Counted from the stretch's first letter, positions 9,163 through 17,546 are shown. The stretch is 64,000 bases of DNA from Sphingobium indicum B90A (GCF_000264945.2 NZ_CP013070.1:2542001-2606000), one strand, 5' to 3'. The notes: generated by a model not told the origin, from the sequence alone. A program made the numbers and translations.

Positions 9163-9381
9163 TTATTTCGAAAGCGACCGCATCTTGTTGTCGAGAATCC
9201 GGAGGCTTTCAGCGTTGGAACACTCCTGTTCGTTGGGATGTGATCCGTCGGCACAGGCCTTGACGAGTCCTCTGAGCTCTTCCGGGTGAGAGGTTAGATA
9301 GTCCTTCCCGCGCGGTGCCCGCTCGCATCCTGCGAGCATTCCCGCTGCGGCAAACCCAAGCAGCAAAGCTCTCGCGGTCAT
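9163..9381 (-). CDS. eexN: EexN-type entry-exclusion lipoprotein
   Basis: 72 residues, with a signal peptide ending in the lipobox AGMLAGCERA. The mature part carries the short conserved block TVxYLTSHPEELRGLVKAC-like sequence (here DYLTSHPEELRGLVKAC) and NEQECSNAESL, typical of EexN proteins that block uptake of the same plasmid by a cell already holding it. It overlaps virB5 (ATGA) and precedes virB6 within the transfer operon, the common EexN location. Confidence 0.88.
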   Translation of the reverse strand: MTARALLLGFAAAGMLAGCERAPRGKDYLTSHPEELRGLVKACADGSHPNEQECSNAESLRILDNKMRSLSK

Positions 9382-10091
9382 TGCGACAAGCTTTCTAGCT
9401 TCGTCGCCAGTATCGCTTCGCTTTCGCGCTGTGATCGCAACTGGACGTCTGCTTCTTGCCGCATTCGCAGCGCCTGCAATTGCAAGGCGTCGTTCTGGAT
9501 ATGGGCATTCTCGACCCCTACCCTCGCCTGGATATCCATGACCTGCTTGGCGTCCGAAGCCGTATCCAGCGAGGTTCTCAGTTCTTCGAGCCCGGCGGTA
9601 CGCTGGGCCGACACGCCATAGGCCGCCTCCGCGATCGCGGCATCGCGCGCTGCGAGGTCGCCGTTCCGCAAGAGGTTGTCGCGGGAAGCGCGCTCATACG
9701 CCGACGCACCTGGTCGCAATTCCGGCAAAGCGATACGGTTGGCGTCCCGGATACGGGTCGCGGAGCTCCCGAGCGAGCCCAGGCTGGCATTGTCCGACGA
9801 CATCAGCCGGCTGATGTCACGGGCCTCCCGCGGCAGAAGGTGGCGCATGGCATCGGTGGAAAGAGATGATGCGATGCCGTTGACGTCGGTGACCTGGTTG
9901 AAGCTGCCATAGAGCTGCTTCGCTTCTGCGATCTGCTCCTTCCCCTGATCGATCATCGACAGGGTGTTCTTCACCGTGGCCAGCGCCTGCAGATAGCCGG
10001 AGCTGTCGTAGACGGGGATACCTTGCGCGACTGCAGGCCCCGCCATTCCAAGGGCGATGGCGCCAAGTGCTGCGTATATGCCCTTACCCAT
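9378..10091 (-). CDS. virB5: VirB5/TrbJ pilus-tip protein
   Basis: 237 residues. Signal peptide (MGKGIYAALGAIALGMAGPAVAQG), then a helical domain with GIPVYDSSGYLQALATVKNTLSMIDQGKEQI and a C-terminal long coiled helix rich in Gln/Arg/Glu (VENAHIQNDALQLQALRMRQEADVQ). This is the TrbJ/VirB5 arrangement; VirB5 is the minor pilin at the tip that contacts the recipient. Starts three bases after virB4 ends and overlaps eexN by four bases. Confidence 0.9.
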   Translation of the reverse strand: MGKGIYAALGAIALGMAGPAVAQGIPVYDSSGYLQALATVKNTLSMIDQGKEQIAEAKQLYGSFNQVTDVNGIASSLSTDAMRHLLPREARDISRLMSSDNASLGSLGSSATRIRDANRIALPELRPGASAYERASRDNLLRNGDLAARDAAIAEAAYGVSAQRTAGLEELRTSLDTASDAKQVMDIQARVGVENAHIQNDALQLQALRMRQEADVQLRSQRESEAILATKLESLSQ

Positions 10092-10094
10092 AGC

Positions 10095-12506
10095 TCATCC
10101 TTTCCTGATCGATGCAGACCGACGCTGCTGGTGAAAAAGAGCCAACCATTTCGCCGGGTCGTCGCCGACATCAGCGCGAATGGCATCGAGGAGCGTCACG
10201 GTTTCCGTGGTGCCCGAGAGCACCGCGAGCTCGTCGGAGAGGCCGCCCAGGTCCAGTTCCACCACGATCGAGTCATGACCCTGCTTGATGAGGAAGCGGC
10301 GAGATTCCGGGTTCAGGTCGTGACGGACGAGCTTGAATTCCGCCTGGGTCAGGCCCAGCCCGTCGATATAATCCGTTTCACGCCCATAGGGGTTGGGCAG
10401 CAGGATCTTGGTCGCGACCTGCTCCATGATACTGTGCGAGATATCCGAGCGCAGCGCATCGGCCGGGCTCTGCGTGCCGAAAACCAGGAAGGCGTTCTGC
10501 TTGCGGTAGGTCTTCAGGCCATCCTGGGCAAAGGCGCGGAAAGCGTCATCACCCAGCGCCTTCCAGAACTCATCGATGTCGATCACCAGTCGTCGGCCAT
10601 CCAGAAGGCCGTCGATGCGATGGAACATGTACATCATGATCGGCGTGCGAACTTCCGGATTGTCGAGGAAGTCGGTCATGTCGAAGCCGAGGAACGGCGC
10701 ATCGAGCGACAAAGCATCGATCTCGTTGTCGAACACCCAACCCAGCGATCCGCCTCGCGACCATTTCTCAAGCCGAGCGCCGATGCCTTCCGGATCGCGC
10801 TGGCCGAGCAGCTGGCGCAGGGCCAGAATGGATCGGTTCTCCGGTGCGAGCCGCCCGAGCGACGCCAAGCCTTCGTCGATCATGCGCTCCTGGGTGACGC
10901 CCAGCGTGCCGCCGGGCGGCGTCACCAGCTGCCGGATCAGACGACCGAGAAAGACGAGGTTGCGCGGCCCATATTCGAGCGCCCGCAGCGGCGCGAAGCC
11001 GGTTGGCTCCCCGTTCTTCAGCGTCAGATAGATCCCGCCAGCAGACCGCACGTAGATCTCGGCGCCGCGATCCTTGTCGATGAAGATCTGCTGCGCGCCC
11101 GTCTTCTCGAGCTGCGCCATCAGGAAGTTCTGAACGACCGTTTTGCCCGCGCCCGAGGGACCGATGATGAGCGTGTGGCCGAGATCCCCGACATGGAAGT
11201 TGAAATAGTAGGGCGATTGCGCGGCCGTTTTCATCAGCGCGATCGCCGGACCCCAATGATTTCCGCTCGGCCGGCCTGCGGGGTAGGTATGAAAAGGTGC
11301 CAATGCGGCGAAATTCCGCGATGTGATTGCCGCCGGCCGCGCCCGCCACGCGAAGTTACCGGGAAGCTGAGCCCAGAAGGCTGCTTCGAGCGCCGGCCCT
11401 TCCCTCGCTGATACCAAACCAGCGTCCGCGAGCGCCGCCCGCGCGGCCGACAGATTATCGGCGAGTCGCCTCTGGCTTTCGGCAAACACCCCAAGCGAGA
11501 AATGATGTTCGCCAAGGACGAACCGATTGCTTTGAAGATCGTCGGCGGCGTCTTCGAGGTCGAGCGCCTGGCTTGCTGCCGCGTCCTCGGTCGAAGCCAT
11601 CTGGTTCTGTCGCCGGCGCAGCCTTTCGGCTGCGCGCGCCTTCCCCATGAAGGTGAAGGACTGCGAGACGACGAACGCGAAATCCTGGCCGAGCAGAGCG
11701 TTCATCTGACCGGGACGGGTGAGCGCGGGATATTCCCGGATGCCGAAAATGCCCAACCAGCGGCTCGCATCATGGGCGCGGATCTCGACCGTCTCGCGTC
11801 CGAAGATCACCCGCTCGCCGTAGAGGGCTGATCCAAGATGGCCTCGGACCAGCGGGACCTTGGCCTTTGCGCCCATCATGACTTGCTCGAGCACTTCGAG
11901 CGGCCTGGAGAATAGGAGGCCATTCTGCTCATAAAGAGCGAGCCGCGCGGGGCTGCACCGCCGAAGCAGCTTTTCGATATCGCGCGCCTTCTCCTCGAAG
12001 CGGGCCAACTCGTCGGGGTCGACTTCCTCATCGGCCGCCCTGGCCTTGGCGATGCGCTTGAGGAGAAGCCCGGTCCGATCGGCCGAGCCGACCGCCGGCC
12101 GCATGATCAGCGTCAGATAATGCTCGTTGACGAACATGCGCTTGGCAGTCACCCGCGCGCGATATTTTTCGTCCAGATCGGCCGCGAAGTCCGAGCGGAA
12201 TTGGCCTTCGGGATAGTCATCGACCGGGCGGCGAACGATGTGCGTCCAGAGCGCGAGCCGATCGTCGGCAATGTTGCGCCAGGTGCCGTTGAGCTTCTCG
12301 TGCCAGTCATTGAGGTGGATCGGATCCGCGGTCTCGAACGCAAGCCCTTCAAGGCGGAACATCATCATGAGGTCGCCGCTATCGAGCGCGATCACCTCCG
12401 ATGTCACGTGGCGCACGTAGGGCAGATAGCGACCCGGCTCGGCCTCTTGCCGCAATATGCGCCACGGCGTCTTGCGCGGCGGAAGCTGGGCAGCCGCGCT
12501 AGCCAC
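10095..12506 (-). CDS. virB4: VirB4/TrbE transport ATPase
   Basis: 803 residues from GTG 12506, chosen over a TTG at 12512 because an AAGGG site sits eight bases upstream; the start overlaps the virB3 stop codon. The N-terminal CagE/TrbE/VirB4 domain spans about 1-380. The ATPase domain carries Walker A GPSGAGKT near residue 450, a Walker B region RRLVIDIDEFWKAL, and FLVFGTQSPADAL. VirB4 is the largest and most conserved motor of type IV secretion and energises pilus biogenesis and substrate transfer. Confidence 0.96.
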   Translation of the reverse strand: MASAAAQLPPRKTPWRILRQEAEPGRYLPYVRHVTSEVIALDSGDLMMMFRLEGLAFETADPIHLNDWHEKLNGTWRNIADDRLALWTHIVRRPVDDYPEGQFRSDFAADLDEKYRARVTAKRMFVNEHYLTLIMRPAVGSADRTGLLLKRIAKARAADEEVDPDELARFEEKARDIEKLLRRCSPARLALYEQNGLLFSRPLEVLEQVMMGAKAKVPLVRGHLGSALYGERVIFGRETVEIRAHDASRWLGIFGIREYPALTRPGQMNALLGQDFAFVVSQSFTFMGKARAAERLRRRQNQMASTEDAAASQALDLEDAADDLQSNRFVLGEHHFSLGVFAESQRRLADNLSAARAALADAGLVSAREGPALEAAFWAQLPGNFAWRARPAAITSRNFAALAPFHTYPAGRPSGNHWGPAIALMKTAAQSPYYFNFHVGDLGHTLIIGPSGAGKTVVQNFLMAQLEKTGAQQIFIDKDRGAEIYVRSAGGIYLTLKNGEPTGFAPLRALEYGPRNLVFLGRLIRQLVTPPGGTLGVTQERMIDEGLASLGRLAPENRSILALRQLLGQRDPEGIGARLEKWSRGGSLGWVFDNEIDALSLDAPFLGFDMTDFLDNPEVRTPIMMYMFHRIDGLLDGRRLVIDIDEFWKALGDDAFRAFAQDGLKTYRKQNAFLVFGTQSPADALRSDISHSIMEQVATKILLPNPYGRETDYIDGLGLTQAEFKLVRHDLNPESRRFLIKQGHDSIVVELDLGGLSDELAVLSGTTETVTLLDAIRADVGDDPAKWLALFHQQRRSASIRKG

Positions 12507-12849
12507 GCGCAAAGCCCTTGCGTTTCAGCCCGGCAACCGGGAGCGGCGAATAGGAACTGCCGCCCCACCAGGCGCGGTTCCGGCTGCGCGCCTTGGTCAT
12601 GGTCCACAGCCACAGCAGCCGGAAGGCATTGGCATCGTGCCGCACGATGAGCCGCGCCACGGCAAGACAGGCGCCTCCGATGGCGCCGGCATAGAGCGGG
12701 TTGCCGCTGACGATCAAAGTGAGACAGGCGGCAAGCGCGATCGGCAACGAGGCTTCGAGCGGCACGCCGAGCCACATCGTCGGCCGCGTGACCGCCAGGA
12801 ACAGCGTCTCCTCGCGCAGCCGCTCGTCCAGGGCGGCGCTCTCCTTCAC
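12499..12849 (-). CDS. virB3: VirB3 inner-membrane protein
   Basis: 116 residues from a GTG at 12849 that overlaps the virB2 stop codon (GTGA). N-terminal segment LREETLFLAVTRPTMWLGVPLEA is the typical VirB3/TrbD opening, followed by two hydrophobic stretches (LPIALAACLTLIVSG and LYAGAIGGACLAVARLIV) and the motif DANAFRLLWLWTMTK. Function in the family: small inner-membrane partner of VirB4. The longer open frame upstream reads through virB2 and virB1 in another frame and is not real. Confidence 0.92.
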   Translation of the reverse strand: MKESAALDERLREETLFLAVTRPTMWLGVPLEASLPIALAACLTLIVSGNPLYAGAIGGACLAVARLIVRHDANAFRLLWLWTMTKARSRNRAWWGGSSYSPLPVAGLKRKGFARG

Positions 12850-13184
12850 GCACCACCTGTGATGGTGTCGACGATCCACTGCGCACTGAAGACGATGAAG
12901 ATGCCAACGATGACCGTCACCAGAAGGCCGAGGCTGGCGCGCCCGGTGAAAAACATGAACCCAACGATCACGACCGCGATCACCGCGATGGTCTTGGCGA
13001 AGGTCCCGGTGAGCCAGGTCTTGATGTTCTCCGCCATGGACGTGATGCCGTCGGCACCTTGCGCGTGTGCAGGATCGCTCAGCAGCATCGAGACAAGCAG
13101 CGCCAATGCCATCACGCCGATGACGCGCAGCAGAAGTCGCGCCCATTGGGGCCGTCCGCCCGGGTGGGCGGTGATTGCTGTCAT
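12846..13184 (-). CDS. virB2: VirB2/TrbC major pilin
   Basis: 112 residues from ATG 13184, preceded by AAAGGA and overlapping the virB1 stop (ATGA). A long signal-like N-terminus ends in DPAHAQGADG; the mature pilin has two hydrophobic helices, TIAVIAVVIVGFMFFTG and GLLVTVIVGIFIVFSAQWIVDTI, as in TrbC/VirB2 pilins. The product forms the shaft of the conjugative pilus. Confidence 0.93.
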   Translation of the reverse strand: MTAITAHPGGRPQWARLLLRVIGVMALALLVSMLLSDPAHAQGADGITSMAENIKTWLTGTFAKTIAVIAVVIVGFMFFTGRASLGLLVTVIVGIFIVFSAQWIVDTITGGA

Positions 13185-13846
13185 GGATGCTGTCCTTTCT
13201 GAGATGCGGCCCCGTCGCCGAACACCATGAGCGAGGCCTGGCTCGCCCTCGCCGCTGTATTCCACCCAGCTGCGGCCGGTGGCGAAACAGGGGTGTCGGG
13301 TGGCGGAGCGAAGGTGGGCAGAGATTGAGGAATCGCTGGTGCGGCAGCCACCGGCGCCGTGCCACGGATCAGCGGAATGACGGCCGACGCGCTGGCATAG
13401 ACCCTGGCGACATAGCCATTGCGAAAGCCGCGCTGCCGGTCGCCGGTATTGTACATCGACAGGGCGGTCGCGATCGCATGATCCCGGCTCGGGGCAAGGC
13501 GCGCGACCGCCTGGTAGTTGGTCGCGAGGACACGCGCGGCGGCGGCCAGATTGGAGCAGGGTTCGAACGCATTTTCGACCGAAAGCCCCAGCCAGCCGAG
13601 ATTGGCGCTGTTAATCTGTCCCAGGCCGAGATCGATGTTGTAGCCTCGACCAATCAGGCTGCGCGCCGCAGCGATTGCCTGCGCCTTGGTCGCGGGCTTT
13701 GGCGCGCGCACGCCGGGACTATTGACCCCGATTGCGAGACTGTTGAACCGGCTCTCCGTGTGGACGATCGAAATGAGCGTCTCAGGCGCCACCGTCGGTG
13801 CGCAAGCTCCTGCAAGCGAAAGAAGGGTGGCGACATCGAGGATCAT
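13181..13846 (-). CDS. virB1: VirB1 lytic transglycosylase
   Basis: 221 residues. The SLT/lysozyme-like fold is shown by the catalytic glutamate in VHTESRFNSLAIGVN (about 29-43), GLGQINSANLGWLGLSVENAFEPCSNL and ATALSMYNTGDRQRGFRNGYVARV. The C-terminal 60 residues are Pro/Ala-rich. It opens the peptidoglycan locally for the secretion channel. It overlaps the upstream TrbM-like gene and virB2 by ATGA junctions. The N-terminus looks like a weak or atypical signal sequence. Confidence 0.93.
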   Translation of the reverse strand: MILDVATLLSLAGACAPTVAPETLISIVHTESRFNSLAIGVNSPGVRAPKPATKAQAIAAARSLIGRGYNIDLGLGQINSANLGWLGLSVENAFEPCSNLAAAARVLATNYQAVARLAPSRDHAIATALSMYNTGDRQRGFRNGYVARVYASASAVIPLIRGTAPVAAAPAIPQSLPTFAPPPDTPVSPPAAAGWNTAARASQASLMVFGDGAASQKGQHP

Positions 13847-14181
13847 CGGCGGCCGCCGTCCAAACGCTCGATGCCGGCCAGCGAGAAGGTCTGGCTGCGG
13901 CCGTCGTTGAACGTGATGACCACCCGGCGGCGAGTTGTGGAATCGCGATCATAGACCTTCGTGCGGGCGACGCCGCCGCTACAGCCGGGAAAGGCGCCGC
14001 CGGTGGCCAAGCGTTGCCATAGCTTGGTCATCGGCGACACGCATTGCGCGTATTGGGTCGCGCCACCGGGATTGGAAAGACACAGGAGAACCTGGCAGCC
14101 CAGGTCATTCGCCGCTGCCGGTGCGCTTGGAAGGGCTGTGGCGAGGGCGAGCATCGCCATGCCGAATATTGCACGTTGCAT
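13843..14181 (-). CDS. TrbM/KikA-like secreted conjugation protein
   Basis: 112 residues with a clear signal peptide (ALATALPSAPAAANDLG). The mature part has four cysteines in DLGCQVLLCLSNPGG, QCVSPMTKLW and FPGCSGG, the pattern of TrbM/KikA proteins in conjugative systems, where a periplasmic accessory role is assumed. It is the first gene of the virB operon and overlaps virB1 by four bases; its ATG lies 63 bases after the stop of the upstream dioxygenase gene. The family call is from the cysteine pattern and position. Confidence 0.65.
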   Translation of the reverse strand: MQRAIFGMAMLALATALPSAPAAANDLGCQVLLCLSNPGGATQYAQCVSPMTKLWQRLATGGAFPGCSGGVARTKVYDRDSTTRRRVVITFNDGRSQTFSLAGIERLDGGRR

Positions 14182-14244
14182 CGGGTCTTCCCCCGCGAGA
14201 GACAGCTCCCGCGTCGGGAAATGCCGTCAGCTATCCGTTGGATT

Positions 14245-15177
14245 TCACCTCTCTTTTGTTCCGACCGCGCTCGATTTCGGCAATCCCCCTAGCCGGGGGG
14301 GGAGTTGATCGGTTTGCTGCCGCAGGAATTCGGACAGAGCGCCTTCCTGGTCGGGCCGGAGAGCATCGATTGCGGCGAGATGGTCTGGCGGATCGCCGCC
14401 GAGCAGGATGGACGGGCACTGCCCGTCATAATTGCCGAGATTGGGGCGGTGCTGCTGGTAGCCGACCAGCGCGGCAAGCTCGGGATAGAATGCGCTGGCC
14501 ACCTCGGGCGGATAGGTCAGCCACTGGTTCTCATAGGGCTTCAGCCAGCCGAGGCAGTAGCTGACGATGATGCCTCGGCGCACCGCGTTTGAACGATTCG
14601 CGCCGGCGCCATGGAGGGTCGATCCCAGGAATATGATCGCCGATCCCGGATCCGCTTCGATGGCGACCGGCTCCGCGCCGTCGTCGCCCTGCCCGCCATT
14701 GTGGCTCCCCGGCCAGACCAGCGTCGCCCCATTTTCGGCCTTGAACGGCGAAATCGGCCACATGACGTTGACGAGATATTCGAGCTCGCCGGTCGGACCG
14801 CGCCACATGTCCTGATCCCGGTGCGGAAATTGCGCTGGCGCCCCCGGGTGCAGCTCGAGCGCTTGCGTGAGGTTGAGCTGGACCGTGTCGCACCAGGGCT
14901 CGAGGATAGCGTGGACGAGGCGCATGACGGCAGGGTTTTGGACAAGACTTTCAACCGTCGGCGCGCGCTTCAGCAGGCCACCGAAGCGTTTTGTCCGAGG
15001 GCCGTAGAATCCGCCCTGGCAGAAAGGCGTGGCGGCAAAACGCGGATGGAGGGATCGATTGATCTCCTCGATGCGTGACCGAGACTCGACATCCCGCAGG
15101 ATGCAGAAGCCGTGCTGCCGCAGATTTTCGTCGGCTTTGGTCGCGGCGGAGACGCCGCGCCGTGCGATCGTGGCCAT
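14245..15177 (-). CDS. Phytanoyl-CoA dioxygenase (PhyH) family protein next to luxI
   Basis: 310 residues from ATG 15177, chosen because a perfect AGGAGG lies six bases before it. The PhyH 2-oxoglutarate/Fe(II) fold shows the HxD motif in FPHRDQDMWRGP and the distal His and Arg in STLHGAGANRSNAVRRGIIVSY, with WPGSHNGGQGDDGAEPV between. Enzymes of this fold hydroxylate small molecules or acyl chains using O2 and 2-oxoglutarate. It follows luxI by only a few bases, so both are probably made from one AHL-controlled transcript. A PhyH gene beside luxI is a recurring arrangement in sphingomonads; its substrate is not known to me. It might modify the AHL or make an unrelated metabolite. Confidence 0.85.
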   Translation of the reverse strand: MATIARRGVSAATKADENLRQHGFCILRDVESRSRIEEINRSLHPRFAATPFCQGGFYGPRTKRFGGLLKRAPTVESLVQNPAVMRLVHAILEPWCDTVQLNLTQALELHPGAPAQFPHRDQDMWRGPTGELEYLVNVMWPISPFKAENGATLVWPGSHNGGQGDDGAEPVAIEADPGSAIIFLGSTLHGAGANRSNAVRRGIIVSYCLGWLKPYENQWLTYPPEVASAFYPELAALVGYQQHRPNLGNYDGQCPSILLGGDPPDHLAAIDALRPDQEGALSEFLRQQTDQLPPRLGGLPKSSAVGTKER

Positions 15178-15188
15178 GATCGCCCTCC

Positions 15189-15800
15189 TCATGCTGCGGC
15201 GGGAAGATCGGCAAGGCCGACAGGGCGGAAAATGCCGCTCGCGCGCAGCTGCTCGCGCGTTCGGTCGTCCACATCGATTTGCAAGGCGACGAGACTTCGC
15301 CCTTGCTCGGACGTGGGAAGACCCAATGGTCGGCAAGTCCAGCCGAAACCCAGGATCTGCTGGAACCACGGCCACTCGGCGACCCCGGTGAAGCTGTGGA
15401 TCTGGTTGGCGAGGGCATATTCGACGAGCGCGGTGACCAGCTGATTGCGCAGCTCGAGACGCTCCCGGGCGCGCAATTTTCGCGCAAGGCAAAAGCGGGT
15501 GATTTCCAGGATAGCACTGCCGCGCGGCGGCGCTTCCTCGCAAAGATCCGGGAAGATCGTGCCGAGAATATGCTCGTGCGTGGTCGGCAGAAGCCGTGCG
15601 GAGGCCCGGTGTTCCCCGTCGTCCCCGGTAACAACGATGTAGACGGCGCGATCATTGTCGAACTGATCGATCTCGTAGCGACCGGCGATGACCGGAACGT
15701 CCCAGCGAAGAAGATCGACGAAGACCCGCTTGCGCTCCTCGAACATGGAGCGAAACAGGCGGTGTTCCATGGCTTGCGAAAAGCCGGTCCCGATGTGCAT
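15189..15800 (-). CDS. luxI: LuxI/TraI acyl-homoserine-lactone synthase
   Basis: 203 residues with AAGGAGG five bases before the ATG. Conserved LuxI residues are visible: FRSMFEERKRVFVDLLRWDVPV (Arg24 and Trp34 equivalents), YEIDQFDNDRAVYIVV (Asp45/Asp48 equivalents), ASARLLPTTHEHILGTIFPDL (Arg69 equivalent) and AILEITRFCL (Glu/Arg). The enzyme makes an AHL signal from S-adenosylmethionine and an acyl donor. A lux-box-like palindrome lies 57-72 bases upstream of the ATG. The neighbouring LuxR genes and the transfer operon suggest cell-density control of conjugation. Confidence 0.95.
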   Translation of the reverse strand: MHIGTGFSQAMEHRLFRSMFEERKRVFVDLLRWDVPVIAGRYEIDQFDNDRAVYIVVTGDDGEHRASARLLPTTHEHILGTIFPDLCEEAPPRGSAILEITRFCLARKLRARERLELRNQLVTALVEYALANQIHSFTGVAEWPWFQQILGFGWTCRPLGLPTSEQGRSLVALQIDVDDRTREQLRASGIFRPVGLADLPAAA

Positions 15801-15856
15801 GACAGCCTCCTTTTGGTGAGGCCTGTCAGTCGATCAGAGGCGGCTTTTTTGCGTTA

Positions 15857-15872
15857 TCCCCAGTTCTGGGGA
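15857..15872. promoter_or_regulatory. lux-box-like palindrome upstream of luxI
   Basis: TCCCCAGTTCTGGGGA: two 7-base arms that pair perfectly around a TT centre. It lies between the stop of the proximal luxR (15875) and the luxI ATG (15800), centred about 64 bases upstream of the ATG, a suitable place for a LuxR-type activator just upstream of a -35 region. The dyad shape matches LuxR-family operators; the exact consensus for this regulator is unknown to me. A terminator role is unlikely as no T-run follows directly. Confidence 0.55.
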
Positions 15873-15874
15873 GA

Positions 15875-16621
15875 TCATCGGCCGAACACATCGGCAAAGC
15901 TGATTTGCCCTTCGAACAAGGCGCGAATGGCGAGGAGGGTGCGCTTGGTGACGCCATAGCGGTCGCGCGCATCCTTCACATGCTGGATCACCGTTTCCTG
16001 GCCGATGCCGAGGATCTGGCTGATCTCCCAATCGGTCTTGCCCCGCGCGACCAGCGCCACGCATTCGGCCTGCCTTTCGGTCAGGCTCGGGCATTCGGAT
16101 TGCGGCGCGTGGATCCGGGAAATCTTGCGTGCCGCTTCGAACGCGAAGCTGCCGACGAGCTGCACGAACGGCAGCTGCCGATGGTCGAGCATCTCGCCCG
16201 CCGCCATCGCGAAGGAACAGGATCCATTGAGCTCGCCAGGAATATGGGCCGGAACGGTGAAGCCGTCGCCCAGCCCGGCCTCGTAGGCTTCTGCCAGGAT
16301 CGAGCGATCGGCGGCCGTCAGAGAGATGATCGACTGAACCGCCGACCAGGCAAAGCCCACATTGGTGCGATGGCTGGCGCGGTGGATCGGGTCGCTCGCA
16401 TAGAGGCGTCTCGCCTGGAAGCGCTCCACCCAGTCTTGCGGATAGTCGACGATGTGGACCGAGCGAACCGCAGGCTTCAGGTCGACATGATGGACCAGGG
16501 CATAGTGCCGAAAGCCCATGGCCTTCGTGATTTCGGCCATCAGGTCAGACAAGGCCGTAGCGTCCTTGATCGCGCCAGCGACAGCGCAGAAATCCTGAAC
16601 TTGCCCAAGCCCGATCATCAT
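15875..16621 (-). CDS. LuxR-family AHL-responsive regulator (proximal copy)
   Basis: About 248 residues. The N-terminal autoinducer-binding domain has W..RF..RRLYASDPIHRASH (Trp/Tyr/Asp-Pro of the ligand pocket) and GFTVPAHIPGELNGSCSFA. The C-terminal HTH begins SLTERQAECVALVARGKTDWEISQILGIG and ends HVKDARDRYGVTKRTLLAIRALFEG. It follows the other luxR by about 13 bases and precedes luxI. The start is uncertain: two adjacent ATGs (16621, 16618) lack a strong ribosome site and an overlapping upstream start is possible. Confidence 0.9.
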   Translation of the reverse strand: MMIGLGQVQDFCAVAGAIKDATALSDLMAEITKAMGFRHYALVHHVDLKPAVRSVHIVDYPQDWVERFQARRLYASDPIHRASHRTNVGFAWSAVQSIISLTAADRSILAEAYEAGLGDGFTVPAHIPGELNGSCSFAMAAGEMLDHRQLPFVQLVGSFAFEAARKISRIHAPQSECPSLTERQAECVALVARGKTDWEISQILGIGQETVIQHVKDARDRYGVTKRTLLAIRALFEGQISFADVFGR

Positions 16622-16634
16622 ATGGCCGGCGAGA

Positions 16635-17396
16635 TCAGAGCAGCGCTTCCATGTTGAGATGACCATCGCGAACCGCGCGCAGCACCAGCTGCGTGCGTCG
16701 TCGCACGCCATAACGCCTGCGGGCCGATTCAACATATTCGTGCACGGTATCGCGGCTGAGGCCGAGGATCTGGCCGATCTCCCAGTCGCTTTTGCCTTGC
16801 GCGACGAGCGCGATGCATTCGACCTGGCGAGGACTGAGAGGGACGCAGGCCAATGGCCCTGCCCTTTCGCCAAGCAGCTCGCGCGCCCGATCATAAGCGA
16901 CCGAGCCGAGCAGACGGGCGGTCAGAACCTCTTCTGCACTCAGCGGCTCGTCGCGTGATCGGGCCGCAGTGAAGATCGCCTCGGGCTCGCCCGGGGTCCG
17001 GATCGGCAAACTGTAGCCCGATGCAAGGTCATGATCCCGGGCGCGGTCAAGGATGCCTCGCTGGCGCGGCGTGAGCTCCAGCACGTCGCCGACACGGTCC
17101 CAGGCCAGTCCAGAGGGCGTACGTGCGCAGGCCGCATGGATGGGATCTTCGAGATAATGGCGCTCTTCGAGCACTTCCTCGAGCCAGGCCGACGGATAGG
17201 TTGTGAGGAACAGGCTTTGCTCGTCGCCGCGCCGAAGGTCGATATTGTGAAGCAGCGTGAACCAGCGGAAGCCAAGATCGCGCACGGCGGCATCGATCGT
17301 GCCATGCAGATCGCCAAGGGTTTCAGCACGCTGACAGTCCGTCGCAAAGCGCGTGAGATCATCAAGGCGGCCGCAGTCTTTTATCCTGTTCGCCAT
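16635..17396 (-). CDS. LuxR-family AHL-responsive regulator (distal copy)
   Basis: 253 residues from ATG 17396; a GTG at 17438 would add 14 residues and cannot be excluded. The ligand domain carries AWLEEVLEERHYLEDPIHAAC and GYSLPIRTPGEPEAIFTAA; the DNA-binding domain reads LSPRQVECIALVAQGKSDWEIGQILGLS and YVESARRRYGVRRRTQLVLRAV. It is clearly a paralogue of the next gene downstream. Two tandem LuxR genes serving one LuxI are unusual and could form an activator/antagonist or two-ligand pair. The divergent promoter region upstream contains a long inverted repeat. Confidence 0.88.
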   Translation of the reverse strand: MANRIKDCGRLDDLTRFATDCQRAETLGDLHGTIDAAVRDLGFRWFTLLHNIDLRRGDEQSLFLTTYPSAWLEEVLEERHYLEDPIHAACARTPSGLAWDRVGDVLELTPRQRGILDRARDHDLASGYSLPIRTPGEPEAIFTAARSRDEPLSAEEVLTARLLGSVAYDRARELLGERAGPLACVPLSPRQVECIALVAQGKSDWEIGQILGLSRDTVHEYVESARRRYGVRRRTQLVLRAVRDGHLNMEALL

Positions 17397-17512
17397 AGGC
17401 GACGGAAGCTCGTTCGCGAGGAGACGGCTCGTCCACACCTAAGCGGCGAGCGCCATGATTATCAGGATGAGTTGAGAACGATTCGCAACAATCTACGATT
17501 AGAATGGATCGC

Positions 17513-17546
17513 CTATGACACTTTATCCGCCGGCAAAGTGTCATAG
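17513..17546. repeat. 12-bp perfect inverted repeat with 10-bp spacer
   Basis: Left arm CTATGACACTTT (17513-17524) and right arm AAAGTGTCATAG (17535-17546) are exact reverse complements around the spacer ATCCGCCGGC. It lies in the roughly 220-base divergent gap between the distal luxR and the plus-strand gene at 17618. No T-run follows, so it reads more like an operator or a plasmid control site than a terminator. Confidence 0.85.

Noticed and set aside
14283..14306. C-run/G-run dyad near the end of the dioxygenase gene as a second lux box
   Set aside because: The arms are homopolymer C and G runs inside coding sequence and do not match the clean palindrome before luxI closely enough.
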